DNA of 64,000 bases from Nitrospirota bacterium (GCA_021790195.1 JAJYIF010000002.1:62001-126000), one strand, 5' to 3'. Shown: positions 25,188 through 35,493, numbered from the stretch's first letter. The notes: generated from the sequence alone by a model not told the origin. A program made the numbers and translations.

Positions 25188-26237
25188 TCAAGTCTTCCTG
25201 GGTATCTCGACTTCAACGGTCATGCCCGGTTTCAATATCCCGGAAGGATCATCGACTCTCACCTTCACCCGAAAGGTCTTTATGTCCTCCCTGCCCCGGA
25301 TCACATCCCTCTGGGTCGCAAACTCGGCGTACCGGCCTATCTCCGAAATCCTCCCCTTGAAGACCTTTCCCGGCACCCCGTCTACGGTCACGAAGGCCGG
25401 GCCGTTCAAAACAACTCCGCCTATCTTAGTTTCGTCTATGTCGACCCTTGCGTAGAGACTGTTGAGATCAACCACTGTCAGGATGGTGACGCCGGGGCTG
25501 ACCGTCTCGCCTCTTTCGAGGGCCTTGAATATGACGACGCCGTTAACAGGCGTCTTTATGAGCGTGTCCTCAAGTTTTGATCTGTAATAAGCGAGATTGG
25601 CCTCGGCCTCCTTTAGCCCGGCCTTCGCCGAGTCCGACTGGCTGAGCGCAACGCTCAACTGCGTGACCGCCGCGTCCTTTCTTGAGCGGGCCGCATTGAG
25701 TTTCTCCTTTGAAGAATCAAGGTCTGCGGTGTTTGCCTCGTAAGCGGTGACCGCCTGGTCACGGGATTCTCTCGATATGAAATTCTTCTTGTACAATTCC
25801 TTTGCCCGTTCAGCTTCTCTCCCGGATTCTTCCATCTGGGCGCGGGCCTTCTCTGCGTCAGCGGCAGCGCTCTTCATGTCCCCCTCTGCACTGAGGATAT
25901 TGGCCCTGGAGTTTTCGGCAGAGGCCTCTGCGGTCTTGATATCGGCCTTTGCCCGCTCAACTCCGGCAAGGGCCTGCTCCACCGACGCCTTTATGTCCTC
26001 GCTTTCAAGTGTGATGACAACCTGATCTTCTTTGACGGTCTCGCCCTCATTGCAGCAGACACTCGCAATCTTCCCTGCGACCTTGGGGGCAAGATTCACT
26101 TCTATCCCGTCGATGATGCCGGTCACACGGATAGAAGGGGACTCTTTTTTACCGGAGAAGAAGTAGACAAGTGAGACGGCCACCGCAATTACGATAACCG
26201 ATACTGCAACAATAATCCGCATTGATCGCTTCTTCAT
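25188..26237 (-). CDS. HlyD-family membrane fusion protein
   Basis: 349 residues. An N-terminal membrane anchor (MRIIVAVSVIVIAVAVSLVYFF), a biotinyl-lipoyl-like domain split by a long alanine/glutamate-rich coiled coil (about residues 70-215), and a beta-barrel domain ending in GMTVEVEIPRK. It links the inner-membrane ABC transporter to the outer membrane, probably through a TolC-like channel not found here. GAGGAATAAG precedes the ATG. It is first gene of the three-gene export operon, like ybhG. The exported substrate is unknown. Confidence 0.9.
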   Translation of the reverse strand: MKKRSMRIIVAVSVIVIAVAVSLVYFFSGKKESPSIRVTGIIDGIEVNLAPKVAGKIASVCCNEGETVKEDQVVITLESEDIKASVEQALAGVERAKADIKTAEASAENSRANILSAEGDMKSAAADAEKARAQMEESGREAERAKELYKKNFISRESRDQAVTAYEANTADLDSSKEKLNAARSRKDAAVTQLSVALSQSDSAKAGLKEAEANLAYYRSKLEDTLIKTPVNGVVIFKALERGETVSPGVTILTVVDLNSLYARVDIDETKIGGVVLNGPAFVTVDGVPGKVFKGRISEIGRYAEFATQRDVIRGREDIKTFRVKVRVDDPSGILKPGMTVEVEIPRKT

Positions 26238-26696
26238 TTATCTTATTCCTCTCGCACAGTGAAACTTAGGGATTCTCCCGCAGACCTCCCGTTTCCTTCC
26301 GCATGCCTCCGACGGGGCTACTCCCTTTTTTTCGGCCTTAAGCATAAAGACCTCCATAATTATACAGCTTTTCCCGGTAAACCCCACAAGAACCCCCAAA
26401 TCGGATCGCAGGTATACAGGTATATTGGTAGCGTGACATGTTTGGTGTTCGCTCTTGACGTCCGGGAAAACATTATTCTTCGCGAACTGCAAAAAAGGGA
26501 GCTCTTCAAGTTTGTCGATAACAAAGAAAATATTACCGATAGATTTCTCTGATCGAATTTCGGTCAGATGTCCGATTTTCGCACATTCTTTCCGTCATCT
26601 CATTCTTATTTCTAGTAACGCAGGCCGTACAAATAAGCGCCTCTAAGCTATTGTCATAATGCCATTATTAGGATTCATCAATTTACAAATTTAGAT

Positions 26697-26714
26697 TTGG
26701 TATTGCTTTTGCTT
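26697..26714 (+). promoter_or_regulatory. Putative sigma-54 promoter upstream of the chemoreceptor gene
   Basis: TTGGTAT with GG at 26699-26700, and TTTGCTT with GC at 26711-26712, ten bases between. The -12 element is good. The -24 element has T for C after GG. The start would be near 26724, about 260 bases before the chemoreceptor ATG. Confidence 0.4.
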
Positions 26715-26828
26715 CCAGTTTCTTGGACTAGGGTTCAACCTGAGGAGGGAGATTGTTCCTGGTGACCACATTTTGGCGGGCATGGGATTAGTCGAGGTCT
26801 CCTGACCGGAGAAAGGAGGGCCCGGAAG

Positions 26829-26924
26829 ATGTCCAGGTTAGTATCGTTGCCTTCGCGACTTGCCGGGGATACGGCCGCTCTAAAATTGCCCGGAGACAAC
26901 CTAAGTAAGACAGAGAAGCGATGT
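26829..26924 (+). CDS. Possible small protein upstream of the chemoreceptor
   Basis: A 31-codon frame starting ATG at 26829, nine bases after AGGAGG, beginning MSRLVSLPSRLAGD and ending SKTEKRC. The ribosome-binding site is the main support. No family was recognised. It would be co-transcribed with the chemoreceptor gene, which starts 57 bases later. Confidence 0.3.
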
Positions 26925-26981
26925 TGAGCGAGAAATGCCCGGATACGGAAAACTGTTTCCGACAACGAAAGGAGGACCAGA

Positions 26982-28499
26982 ATGTTTGGCTTTCTGAAAA
27001 AAGATGTCCTTGAACAAAATGCAAGGCAGAAGGAAACAATAAACGAACTGCAACGGCAGCTTTCTTCTATTGCCGCCCCTATGGTAGTAGTAGATAAAGA
27101 CCTGTTGATCACTTTTGTAAATGACGCGGCGTTGGATTTCATGGGTTACGGCCGTGAAGAGGTCGTCGGCAAGATGTCGTGTGCGCAATTTCAGAAGACG
27201 CTTCTCTGCGGCACGGCCAACTGCACGCTGAAAAACTGTATGCGCACCGGCGAGGTGATTCACGGCGAGACCATAGCGGAGACGAGGAGCGGCAAGAAGA
27301 TTCCGATAAAGGCAGCATGCTCCCGGCTCATGGACGAAGCAGGGAGGACATGCGGGGGCATGGAGGTGATTATCGACATATCCGAGATAAAACGGTTGCA
27401 GGACGAAGCAACCGGCCAGAAAGAGTATCTCGAAAGACAGGTAAGGATGCTGGTAGAAAACCTCGGAAAGTTTAGCGAGGGAGATCTCAACCTGAATATG
27501 AAGGCTGAACGCGACGATGAGATCGGGCAGGTCGTAAATGCCGTTAATAGGACCGTCACGATCTTGAAAGATATCGTAGGGGACGTCAAGACCGCTGCCG
27601 ACAACGTAGGCTCCGGAAGTCAGCAACTGAGTTCTGGTTCCGAAGAGATGTCCCAGGGCGCCTCGGAACAGGCAAGCTCAGTTGAAGAGGTCTCTTCCTC
27701 GATGGAGGAGATGGTCTCGAACATCCGTCAGAATGCAGACAACGCGCAGCAGACCGAAAGGATCGCCCTCAAGGCCGCCAATGACGCGAAAGACAGCGGC
27801 AGGGCGGTGACCGAGACCGTGGCCGCGATGAAGGACATCGCGGGTAAGATATCGATCATTGAAGAGATCGCGAGGCAGACTAACCTTCTCGCCTTGAATG
27901 CCGCAATCGAGGCCGCACGCGCGGGTGAACACGGCAGGGGTTTTGCCGTCGTTGCCTCCGAAGTGAGAAAGCTGGCCGAGAGGAGTCAGGCGGCCGCTGC
28001 TGAGATCAGCAAGCTCTCGGCTTCGAGTGTGCAGGTGGCTGAGACGGCGGGCCAGCTACTCGAAAAACTTGTGCCGGATATCCAGAAGACCGCGGAACTT
28101 GTACAGGAGATCAACGCGGCGAGCGGAGAGCAGAACAGCGGGGCCGAGCAGATCAATAAGGCAATCCAGCAACTCGATCAGGTCGTGCAGCAGAACGCAG
28201 GATCTGCCGAGGAAATATCGTCCACCGCAGAGGAGCTGGCGTCCCAGGCAGAGCACCTGCAGAGCACTATCGGGTTCTTTAAGGCGGGCGGCAACGACCG
28301 ATCGGGTAAGACCATGGCGCAGCGGGCCATCCCAAGAGTTTTCAAGAATACAGGGGTCACTTTTCCGGCGTCCGGAATAGTTAAGCGGCATAGAGGGCTC
28401 GATTATAGGCCTGAGACTGCTGCAAAGCATACAGGCTTTGCATTGGACATGGGTAACGGCGACAAGGACACCGAAGACGAGGAATTCGAAAAATTCTAA
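26982..28499 (+). CDS. Cytoplasmic methyl-accepting chemotaxis protein with cysteine-rich PAS domain
   Basis: 505 residues with no membrane segment. After a short coiled coil comes a PAS domain (about 28-140, [20 protein letters not shown]) containing an unusual cysteine cluster [17 protein letters not shown], then a HAMP-like stretch ([15 protein letters not shown]) and the receptor signalling domain with the hairpin tip [20 protein letters not shown]. The C-terminus ends in DEEFEKF, resembling tethering tails that bind CheR/CheB. The cysteines suggest metal, haem or redox sensing (inference). The ATG has a strong AAAGGAGG site. It is followed by a hybrid kinase gene. Confidence 0.9.
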   Translation: MFGFLKKDVLEQNARQKETINELQRQLSSIAAPMVVVDKDLLITFVNDAALDFMGYGREEVVGKMSCAQFQKTLLCGTANCTLKNCMRTGEVIHGETIAETRSGKKIPIKAACSRLMDEAGRTCGGMEVIIDISEIKRLQDEATGQKEYLERQVRMLVENLGKFSEGDLNLNMKAERDDEIGQVVNAVNRTVTILKDIVGDVKTAADNVGSGSQQLSSGSEEMSQGASEQASSVEEVSSSMEEMVSNIRQNADNAQQTERIALKAANDAKDSGRAVTETVAAMKDIAGKISIIEEIARQTNLLALNAAIEAARAGEHGRGFAVVASEVRKLAERSQAAAAEISKLSASSVQVAETAGQLLEKLVPDIQKTAELVQEINAASGEQNSGAEQINKAIQQLDQVVQQNAGSAEEISSTAEELASQAEHLQSTIGFFKAGGNDRSGKTMAQRAIPRVFKNTGVTFPASGIVKRHRGLDYRPETAAKHTGFALDMGNGDKDTEDEEFEKF

Positions 28500-28559
28500 A
28501 AGTGGGCCGAAATATGAACTTGGCAGAGGGGTCAGGGTTATTATGAGATTGATGTGGAA

Positions 28560-31211
28560 ATGACAGAGCATCCAGGAATCCTTGAGACGATCGTGGAGAC
28601 AGTACCCGCCTGTGTCAAACTGATAGCCGCAGACGGGACGCTGCAGATGATGAACCGTGCAGGGCTCGCCATGATTGAGGCCGATTCGCTTGATGAGGTA
28701 AAGGGGCAGAGTGTCTATTCTCTGATATCAGAAGAGTACCGTGAGGCGTTCATGGCCCTGACCCGGAACGTGTTCAAAGGTGAGTCCGGACAACTTGAGT
28801 TCAGAATGGTCGGTCTGAAAGGGCTGTCTCTCTGGTTATATACGCATGCTGTCCCTTTGCGAAATGAAGAAGGAAAGATCATTTCATCGCTTGCAGTGAC
28901 CATCGATATTACGGAACGTAAGAAAGCTGAGGAGACATCGCGGGAAGACGAAGAACGCCTGAAGAAGGCCCAGGAGATAGCCCATATCGGCGACTGGGAA
29001 TGGGAGATCGGCACAAACAGAGTGCACTGGTCAGATGAGCTTTTCCGTATATACGGATACGAGCCGCACGAAATCGCCCCCGATTATGCTCTCGTTGTAA
29101 AGGCCATGCACCCCGACAGCAGAGAAGAATTCCTTGAGGCCATCGATCTTGCACTGATGGGACAAAGGCCGTTTGAGATGGATTACACTTTCTTCCGGAA
29201 GGACGGCTCAGTTGCGGTGCTTCATACCATAGGAAAGGTCCTATTCGGCAAGAATGGCCTGCCTGAACGAATGGCGGGTACCGTTCAGGACATAACGGAG
29301 AGAAAGGGGGCGGAAGCCGCCTTAAGGGAATCAGAGGAAAAGTTCAGGACAATTTTCGAAAACGCAAATGATGGCTTGCTCATCGCCGATTCTTCAAGCA
29401 AGAGGTTCATCGCCGCTAATCAGAAGATGTGTTCAATGCTCGGATATTCGAAAAAGGAAATCCTCGGCCTGGGCATCGAAGATATCCACCCGAAGGACGC
29501 CCTCCCTCATGTCTTTGAGGAGTACAGAAGACAAATGAGGGGAGAGATAACGGTGGCCCCGGACCTGCCGGTAATGAGGAAAGACGGGACAGTCTTTTAT
29601 GCCGATATAGGCGCCACCTTTATAGTGCTCGGGAAAGTCCATTGCGCGGTAGGCATTTTCCGCGATGTCACGGACCGAAAGGAGGCCGGGGCGGCGATAC
29701 GGCGAAGCGAACGATTTGTCAAGAACATTCTGGATACTGTTGACGAGAGCTTCCTTGTGATAGAGCGCGATTTCAGGATAATGACCGCGAACCGGGCTTA
29801 CTGCAATTCTGCCGGTCTCGCTCTCCATGAGATAGTCGGAAGACATTGCTATGAATTAACGCACAGGGCGCTTAAGCCCTGCCACGAGGATGGCGAGGAA
29901 TGCGCAGTATGGCGCGCCTTCGAGACAGGAGAGCCCCACTCAGCTTTACACAGGCACTCCGACGAAAAAGGGGACATCATGTATGTTGAGACAAAGGCGT
30001 TCCCTCTGAGAAACGATTCCGGCGATGTTTCATCTGTTATTGAGACAGTGACTAATATGACGGAAAAACACCTTCTCGAAGAGGAGCGTCTTAAGACCCA
30101 GAAGCTCGAGGCCATCGGAACTCTGGCAGGCGGTATCGCACACGACTTCAACAATCTGCTGCAGGGCGTATTCGGATATATTTCGATGGCAAAGATGACG
30201 CTCGATCAGAAGGATAAATCTCTCTATTTGCTCGACCAGGCTGAGAAGGCGCTGCATATGTCGGTAAGCCTTACCACGCAGCTTCTGACATTCTCTAAAG
30301 GAGGGAAGCCGGTCAAGAAGAGGATAGAACTTCGGCCCATAATCGATAACGCTGCGAGATTTGCCCTTAGCGGGTCCCGTGTCGATTGCAGGATTGAAGT
30401 TGATGAGAAGCTCTGCATGATCGAGGGGGACGAAGGGCAGATCGGCCAGGTTATCCAGAATATAGTGCTGAATTCGGATCAGGCGATGCCGGTGGGCGGT
30501 ACGGTGGTAATTGCTGCCAGGAATGTCTGCGCCTCTCAAAAGGGCCTTCCCTCTCTCCTGAAGGCAGACAATTACGTCGAAATATCCATCAAGGACACCG
30601 GTATAGGCATACCTGAACAATATCTCTCAAAGATATTTGACCCATATTTCACAACAAAAGAAAAAGGCAGCGGCCTGGGCCTTGCCACATCGTATTCCAT
30701 CATAAAGAACCATGGAGGGTTGATCGACGTAAAATCCGAGCTCGGCAAGGGCAGCGCCTTTTCCATATATCTGCCGGCAATCGAGGCAGACAGGGAGAGA
30801 GAAGAGACTATTTCAACAAGAAATGAAACTGTTCGAAAGGGCAGGATTCTCGTGATGGATGATGAAGAGATTGTAAGGGATGTGGTCGGAAGACTGATAG
30901 GAGCTTTTGGCCATGAGGTGGAATTTGCCGTGGACGGCGAGGAGGCAATATTCAGGTATCGCGAAGCCATGTCGTCAGGCAAACGGTTTGATGTCGTAAT
31001 CCTGGATCTGACCATCCACGGAGGCATGGGCGGTGAGGAAGCCATACGGGAGCTTCTAAAGATTGATCCTGACATAAATGCCATTGTCTCAAGCGGTTAT
31101 ATCGACAATTCAACCATATCGGAACACAAAATACACGGGTTCAAGGCGTGTCTATCAAAACCCTATACGATCAATGGGTTGAAAGAGACATTGGATGGCC
31201 TTCTGCAATGA
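28560..31211 (+). CDS. Multi-PAS hybrid histidine kinase
   Basis: About 883 residues. Four PAS units, each ending in a D(I/V)T(E/D)RK-like or NMTEKH boundary (near 125, 255, 380 and 505). The fourth has a Cys/His-rich segment (CYELTHRALKPCHEDGEEC). Then come HisKA with GGIAHDFNNLL (phospho-His), HATPase (NIVLNSDQAM, DTGIGI, GSGLGLA) and a C-terminal receiver with VILDLTI as the phospho-acceptor. No membrane segment, so it senses cytoplasmic signals. The ATG at 28560 or GTG at 28554 may start it. It is 60 bases after the chemoreceptor gene. No output regulator is adjacent. Confidence 0.9.
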   Translation: MTEHPGILETIVETVPACVKLIAADGTLQMMNRAGLAMIEADSLDEVKGQSVYSLISEEYREAFMALTRNVFKGESGQLEFRMVGLKGLSLWLYTHAVPLRNEEGKIISSLAVTIDITERKKAEETSREDEERLKKAQEIAHIGDWEWEIGTNRVHWSDELFRIYGYEPHEIAPDYALVVKAMHPDSREEFLEAIDLALMGQRPFEMDYTFFRKDGSVAVLHTIGKVLFGKNGLPERMAGTVQDITERKGAEAALRESEEKFRTIFENANDGLLIADSSSKRFIAANQKMCSMLGYSKKEILGLGIEDIHPKDALPHVFEEYRRQMRGEITVAPDLPVMRKDGTVFYADIGATFIVLGKVHCAVGIFRDVTDRKEAGAAIRRSERFVKNILDTVDESFLVIERDFRIMTANRAYCNSAGLALHEIVGRHCYELTHRALKPCHEDGEECAVWRAFETGEPHSALHRHSDEKGDIMYVETKAFPLRNDSGDVSSVIETVTNMTEKHLLEEERLKTQKLEAIGTLAGGIAHDFNNLLQGVFGYISMAKMTLDQKDKSLYLLDQAEKALHMSVSLTTQLLTFSKGGKPVKKRIELRPIIDNAARFALSGSRVDCRIEVDEKLCMIEGDEGQIGQVIQNIVLNSDQAMPVGGTVVIAARNVCASQKGLPSLLKADNYVEISIKDTGIGIPEQYLSKIFDPYFTTKEKGSGLGLATSYSIIKNHGGLIDVKSELGKGSAFSIYLPAIEADREREETISTRNETVRKGRILVMDDEEIVRDVVGRLIGAFGHEVEFAVDGEEAIFRYREAMSSGKRFDVVILDLTIHGGMGGEEAIRELLKIDPDINAIVSSGYIDNSTISEHKIHGFKACLSKPYTINGLKETLDGLLQ

Positions 31212-31258
31212 CACGGGCAGCGCACCTTCTCGACAGGAAGTGCTCAGGGATATTATGC

Positions 31259-31648
31259 TTAAACGCTGTGGATAAGGTAGATCGCCAGGAATATCCCAAC
31301 TGCGATGACGGATATCGCAAGCAGTACGTCCAGTATTAAGGAAGGCTGGTAGGTATCTTTGTCGATCTGTTTTTCGACCTTCTTGTAACGTATGATGGCG
31401 AGCACCCCCATCAATGTGCCGAGCGCCACAAGGAATATGCCTAGGACTGAAGAATAACCATGCGCCGGCAGCGACGCCTCCTTCCCAAGCAGATACTGCA
31501 GCTGTTTGAGAAAGAGCCCGAACTTCTCGACTACGAAACCAAAGGCCATAATGCCTATGCTTGTCCGTATCCAGGACAGAAAGGTGCGCTCATTTGCCAT
31601 ATGGACGCGGCGATTACGGACCTTCTGAGACTTCTCCTCTTCCTTCAT
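31259..31648 (-). CDS. DUF202 (YidH-like) membrane protein
   Basis: 129 residues with the DUF202 signature MANERTFLSWIRTSIGIMAFGF, then membrane segments near SSVLGIFLVALGTLMGVLAII and LLAISVIAVGIFLAIYLI. The function of the family is unknown. It overlaps the PAP2 gene (31645-31648). It is the simple single-unit form of the domain that is multiplied in the proteins at 39850-42739. Confidence 0.85.
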   Translation of the reverse strand: MKEEEKSQKVRNRRVHMANERTFLSWIRTSIGIMAFGFVVEKFGLFLKQLQYLLGKEASLPAHGYSSVLGIFLVALGTLMGVLAIIRYKKVEKQIDKDTYQPSLILDVLLAISVIAVGIFLAIYLIHSV

Positions 31649-32277
31649 CCCGGGTATTCCGCAGTCGCCGCCTGCCCCGCCGTTTTTGAAAGGATCAGCT
31701 TAGCGACCGTGACTCCTACGACCGCACCAGCCAGGACATCAGACGGGAAGTGCGCAAGACAATCTATTCTATATAGCGCTACCGTAAGGGCAAACAGGTA
31801 AAAGGCGGCATTGTATCTAGGATAATATTTCGAGGCGACATAGGCCAGGCAGAACGCCAGAGTGCTGTGGCCCGACGGGAATGAATCATAACCGCTCTTC
31901 AGCGAAGGGCCGATGAAGATGACACTGTCGGTCAGTCTCGGTCTCGCCCTTCCAATGAGGTGTTTGAGGACCTGCACCGAAAGACCTGCCGACAAGAGAC
32001 CGATAAGAAGGGACTTGCCGAACGGGTAAAGAGATGGCTTTTTAAAGCGTCCGATCGCAAAAAGCAGGAACGCCGCTATTATGAGAGTCGCACCGTTGGA
32101 AGCGACATTCATGAAAGGGTTCACAATGTCGAGAAATGAATGGGCGGCCCCTGTCCGATGAAGGTCCCTTGTCCATAGTACAACGATGGTGTCTAAGCGC
32201 AGGAAAAACACCAGTTCCGTGACGGCCAGAGCCATAAGAGCTGAGACCACGATCTTATTGTCTTTCAAGAAGCGCAT
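31645..32277 (-). CDS. PAP2-family membrane phosphatase
   Basis: 210 residues with five or six membrane segments. The three PAP2 phosphatase motifs are present: KHLIGRARPR, FPSGHST and YRIDCLAHFPSDV. It probably dephosphorylates a lipid pyrophosphate such as undecaprenyl pyrophosphate, or a phosphatidyl lipid, at the outer face of the inner membrane. The start overlaps the GT39 gene end by 23 bases, suggesting joint work on lipid-linked sugars. Confidence 0.87.
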   Translation of the reverse strand: MRFLKDNKIVVSALMALAVTELVFFLRLDTIVVLWTRDLHRTGAAHSFLDIVNPFMNVASNGATLIIAAFLLFAIGRFKKPSLYPFGKSLLIGLLSAGLSVQVLKHLIGRARPRLTDSVIFIGPSLKSGYDSFPSGHSTLAFCLAYVASKYYPRYNAAFYLFALTVALYRIDCLAHFPSDVLAGAVVGVTVAKLILSKTAGQAATAEYPG

Positions 32278-33859
32278 ATTTGTCGTCCTTTTGCAATAAA
32301 GTAAAACCCAGTCCCTGTAACATCCCGATCTCCTTCGTTGTTGAAATGATAAGCACTCTCTTCTCCTGAGTCAAGAGGGGTGTCAGATCCCTTATGTTGC
32401 CGGCTCTAACTACCCTGTGGCCGGAATAGAAGACGATACTCGGGTTATTTATCCCGAGGGTGACTATCGCTTCACCGTCATTTAGCCGTTGCTTCGCGTA
32501 TAGACTGTATTGGTAAAGCGTCTTTTGCAGATAATCGCTTGCGAGCGGGGTAGCCTTCACGGAAAGAAGGAGGAGGAAGGCCAGCATTAATACGGACAGG
32601 ACTCCGTAAAACCTCTTTTGACTGGAAAAAGCAAAAAGAGCGACAGCCGTCATGCCGAAGAGGAACAGGGCTGCAGCGACCACCCATCCGGTCTCGAATA
32701 TCCCGATTTGATGGAGGTACTTAATCGAGATCAGGGAGGCTACTCCGGCCAATGCCGTCACGACAGCCATAGAAAGGTTCTCGAACCTGAGCCACTTCTC
32801 TTCTCCGGTCATACCGGAAGAAATAAGAAGAGAAAATGCAGGGACCGAAGGAAGGATATAATTGGGCAGCTTAGTGGTCGCAAGAGAAAAGAAGAGAAAA
32901 ATGAAGGAGGACCATATGAAAGTGAATAAGCCGAGCGGCGAGCGTGAAACCAGGGACGCTCTGCCGGCCGCAGCTTGCAGACCGCGCCTGAATACTCTTC
33001 TGACCCCTCCCGGCAGGAAAAAGATCCACGGCATCAGTCCGACTATCAAGACTGGGAAATAATAATATACAGGGCCGCTGTGGCCCGAGATCACATCCAT
33101 GTATCTTTTGAAGTGGTGTTTGATAATAAACTGCTCGAAAAACTCCCTGCCGTTTATCGCAAATTCTGCTATATACCACGGCGCAGAGATAACCGTAAAC
33201 AGTGCGAGGCCTTTCGGGTCAAAGACCTTCTTTATACCAGAAAGACCCTCCGCAACTGCCAAATAGATAATTGCGATCCCGAAAGGGAAGAGTATCCCTA
33301 TCAGACCTTTTGTGAGAAAGGCGAGTGCCGAGAAAGCGTAGAAGCCGTATATGTATCTATCCGGTTTTCTCAGCGGCGGGTGCGCAGAAGGCCTGCCTTT
33401 CTCGTCAGTCACCGAGATGTAGAAGCAAAATAGGGACAACGTCACGAGCAACGTGAGCGTCATATCAGTGACCGCGGCGTGGGAATAGACCAGAAAATAA
33501 GGAGAGAGGACAAGCGGGATAGTCGCGTAGAAGGCGCTCTGTTCGCCGAGAACGCGTTTAGTGAAAAGGTAAACGGCAAGAGAAAGCAGGAAGGCGGAAA
33601 CAGCGGAGGGGAACCTTGCGCCGAATTCGTTTATTCCGAATATTTTGTAAGAGGCGGCCATCAGCCAGTAAAAGAGGATCGGCTTGTCGTAGCGGTTTTC
33701 ACCGTCGTATGTAGGCGTTATCCAGTTGTTGCTCGCCACCATCTCTTTCGTGGCCTGAGCAAATACCGCCTCGTCCACATCGAAGAGGGTGACAGAGCCC
33801 AGTCTGAAAAAACAGAGGAACAAGGCTACGGCAAGGACGAAAAGGAGGGATTTTGACAT
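32255..33859 (-). CDS. Membrane glycosyltransferase of the GT39/ArnT (PMT_2) type
   Basis: 534 residues with around ten membrane segments. The first periplasmic loop has FDVDEAVFAQATKEM and RYDKPILFYWLMAAS, typical of dolichyl/undecaprenyl-phosphate sugar transferases such as ArnT (the Asp-Glu acts in catalysis). The C-terminal part forms a small periplasmic domain. It transfers a sugar from a polyprenyl-phosphate donor to lipid A, protein or another lipid. The acceptor is not deducible. It overlaps the PAP2 gene. Confidence 0.85.
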   Translation of the reverse strand: MSKSLLFVLAVALFLCFFRLGSVTLFDVDEAVFAQATKEMVASNNWITPTYDGENRYDKPILFYWLMAASYKIFGINEFGARFPSAVSAFLLSLAVYLFTKRVLGEQSAFYATIPLVLSPYFLVYSHAAVTDMTLTLLVTLSLFCFYISVTDEKGRPSAHPPLRKPDRYIYGFYAFSALAFLTKGLIGILFPFGIAIIYLAVAEGLSGIKKVFDPKGLALFTVISAPWYIAEFAINGREFFEQFIIKHHFKRYMDVISGHSGPVYYYFPVLIVGLMPWIFFLPGGVRRVFRRGLQAAAGRASLVSRSPLGLFTFIWSSFIFLFFSLATTKLPNYILPSVPAFSLLISSGMTGEEKWLRFENLSMAVVTALAGVASLISIKYLHQIGIFETGWVVAAALFLFGMTAVALFAFSSQKRFYGVLSVLMLAFLLLLSVKATPLASDYLQKTLYQYSLYAKQRLNDGEAIVTLGINNPSIVFYSGHRVVRAGNIRDLTPLLTQEKRVLIISTTKEIGMLQGLGFTLLQKDDKYALLERQ

Positions 33860-33972
33860 CGTTATTTCAAGTGACGATTTACGCTGCCGTTCAACCCGGC
33901 AGCAGGATCAGGACGTTTTCCTCCTCAAAAGAATGTATAGTCCCCAAAAACGAAATTTATCTATTATACACT

Positions 33973-35394
33973 TTACGAAATCTTTATTGATACATAGAAG
34001 GTCTGGCCGCCCCTCCTTAATAACAAGAGGATCGGATCCCCTCCTTTGGTTCTCCCCATGTATTCGCGATAGTCCTTCCCGTCCCTGATACGGTTTCTAT
34101 TGACCTCTCTTATCAAATCTCCCATCTTGATGCCCGCGTCGTCGGCGGGACTGCCCGGAGAAACGTCAGTCACAACGGCGCCGGTCCTCTCTTTCAGGTT
34201 GAACTCTTTCTGCCACTCCGGCTTTAAGTCGTCCACCGCCATACCAAGACCTCCTTCGGGCGCCGACATCCTGGAGGCCAGCCTTTCCGTTTCCATTTCT
34301 GCTATGGTAATCTTCAGATCGAGCTCTCTGCCTTCGCGCAGGATTTTGACTGCAACAGTCTTTCCCACAGGGGTCTCTGCAACCATAAGAGGGAGATCCG
34401 TGGCATCTTTAACGTCCCTGCCGTCAAAAGAGGTTATGACGTCGCCCCGCCTCATCCCGGCGGAAGCGGCCGGTCCTCCCGGCGCCACATCGCTGACCAG
34501 CGCGCCCTTTGAGCCCTTCAGCCCCATGGCCTGGGCAAGATCGGGAGTCAGATTTTGAATCGAGACCCCTATCCATCCGCGCGTGACCTTGCCTTTCTCC
34601 CTCAGCTGGGAGATGACCGACTTCGCCATATTGCTCGGGATTGCGAAACCGATGCCCTGTCCCGAGGCGATTATGGCGGTGTTAATGCCTATTACCTCGC
34701 CCTTCAGGTTTACAAGCGGTCCTCCGCTATTGCCGGGGTTGATAGGCGCGTCTGTCTGGAGGAAATTATCATATGGCCCCGAGCCGATCGCTCTGCCGGT
34801 TGCGCTTATGATCCCCTGCGTTACCGTATGCTCGAGTCCGAAGGGATTGCCTATCGCAAGGACCCAGTCGCCCGTCCTCATCGCGTTTGAATCTCCGAGT
34901 GTGAGGGTCGGCAGGCTTTTAAAGAGAGAAGATATCTTTATCAGGGCGAGATCGGTCTTCTTGTCCCTTCCAACAACTCTTGCCCTGAATTCCCTGCCGT
35001 CTGCGAGCTTCACCTTGATCTCATCAGCTCCTTCCACCACATGGTTGTTTGTGATGATAAAGCCGTCTTTGTCGACTATGAAGCCAGAGCCGAGGCTCTG
35101 CTGCTTCATCTCCCTGTCGGGCTGGTCGCCGAAGAAATGTTTGAAGAAATCTCCGAAGGGGCCTTCGTCCGGGCCGAAGAATTGCCTGAAAGGGCTGCCC
35201 GGTACCCTCACTGTGGTTGAGGTGCTTATATTAACGACCGCCGGCTTTACCTTTTCTGCAAGGTCGGCGAAGGACTGGGGAAAGCCTACAAACTCCGACG
35301 GCCCCTTCTTTCCGTCGCAGCCGCTTTGCAGTAAGAGAGCTGCAATCAAAACCAATAGGACAAAGGGCGACACCCTTAATGCTCTTTTGATCAT
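33973..35394 (-). CDS. degP: DegQ/HtrA-like serine protease, lipoprotein form
   Basis: 473 residues. A signal sequence ends in LLQSGC (lipobox, Cys26), so it is probably lipid-anchored, unlike most soluble Deg proteases. The catalytic triad is His118 (NNHVVEG), Asp148 (KTDLALIKI) and Ser223 (GNSGGP). The flexible LA loop carries PFRQFFGPDEGPFGDFFKHF, followed by two PDZ domains (about 265-355 and 375-465). It does protein quality control in the envelope. AGGAGG precedes the ATG. Confidence 0.92.
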   Translation of the reverse strand: MIKRALRVSPFVLLVLIAALLLQSGCDGKKGPSEFVGFPQSFADLAEKVKPAVVNISTSTTVRVPGSPFRQFFGPDEGPFGDFFKHFFGDQPDREMKQQSLGSGFIVDKDGFIITNNHVVEGADEIKVKLADGREFRARVVGRDKKTDLALIKISSLFKSLPTLTLGDSNAMRTGDWVLAIGNPFGLEHTVTQGIISATGRAIGSGPYDNFLQTDAPINPGNSGGPLVNLKGEVIGINTAIIASGQGIGFAIPSNMAKSVISQLREKGKVTRGWIGVSIQNLTPDLAQAMGLKGSKGALVSDVAPGGPAASAGMRRGDVITSFDGRDVKDATDLPLMVAETPVGKTVAVKILREGRELDLKITIAEMETERLASRMSAPEGGLGMAVDDLKPEWQKEFNLKERTGAVVTDVSPGSPADDAGIKMGDLIREVNRNRIRDGKDYREYMGRTKGGDPILLLLRRGGQTFYVSIKIS

Positions 35395-35493
35395 ATTTGC
35401 CTCCTGATGGACTTTGCGTAGTAGTTTGATCCGAATGTAGATCGTGTCTTCTATCTTATATCAAAAAGCCGCCTGCACTTCAACCACACCCAC

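Larger units (their letters stand above)
26238..26981 (+). other. Long intergenic region between divergent genes
   Basis: 744 bases between the fusion protein gene (-) and the chemoreceptor gene (+). The part nearest 26238 is moderately GC-rich, and 26400-26730 is AT-rich. I see a sigma-54-like promoter at 26697-26714 and a possible 31-codon frame at 26829-26924 with a good ribosome-binding site, and nothing else that I can name. Confidence 0.6.

Noticed and set aside
26238-26492. 84-codon - strand frame before the fusion protein gene
   Set aside because: Composition looks random, and the fusion protein gene has its own ribosome-binding site and start.
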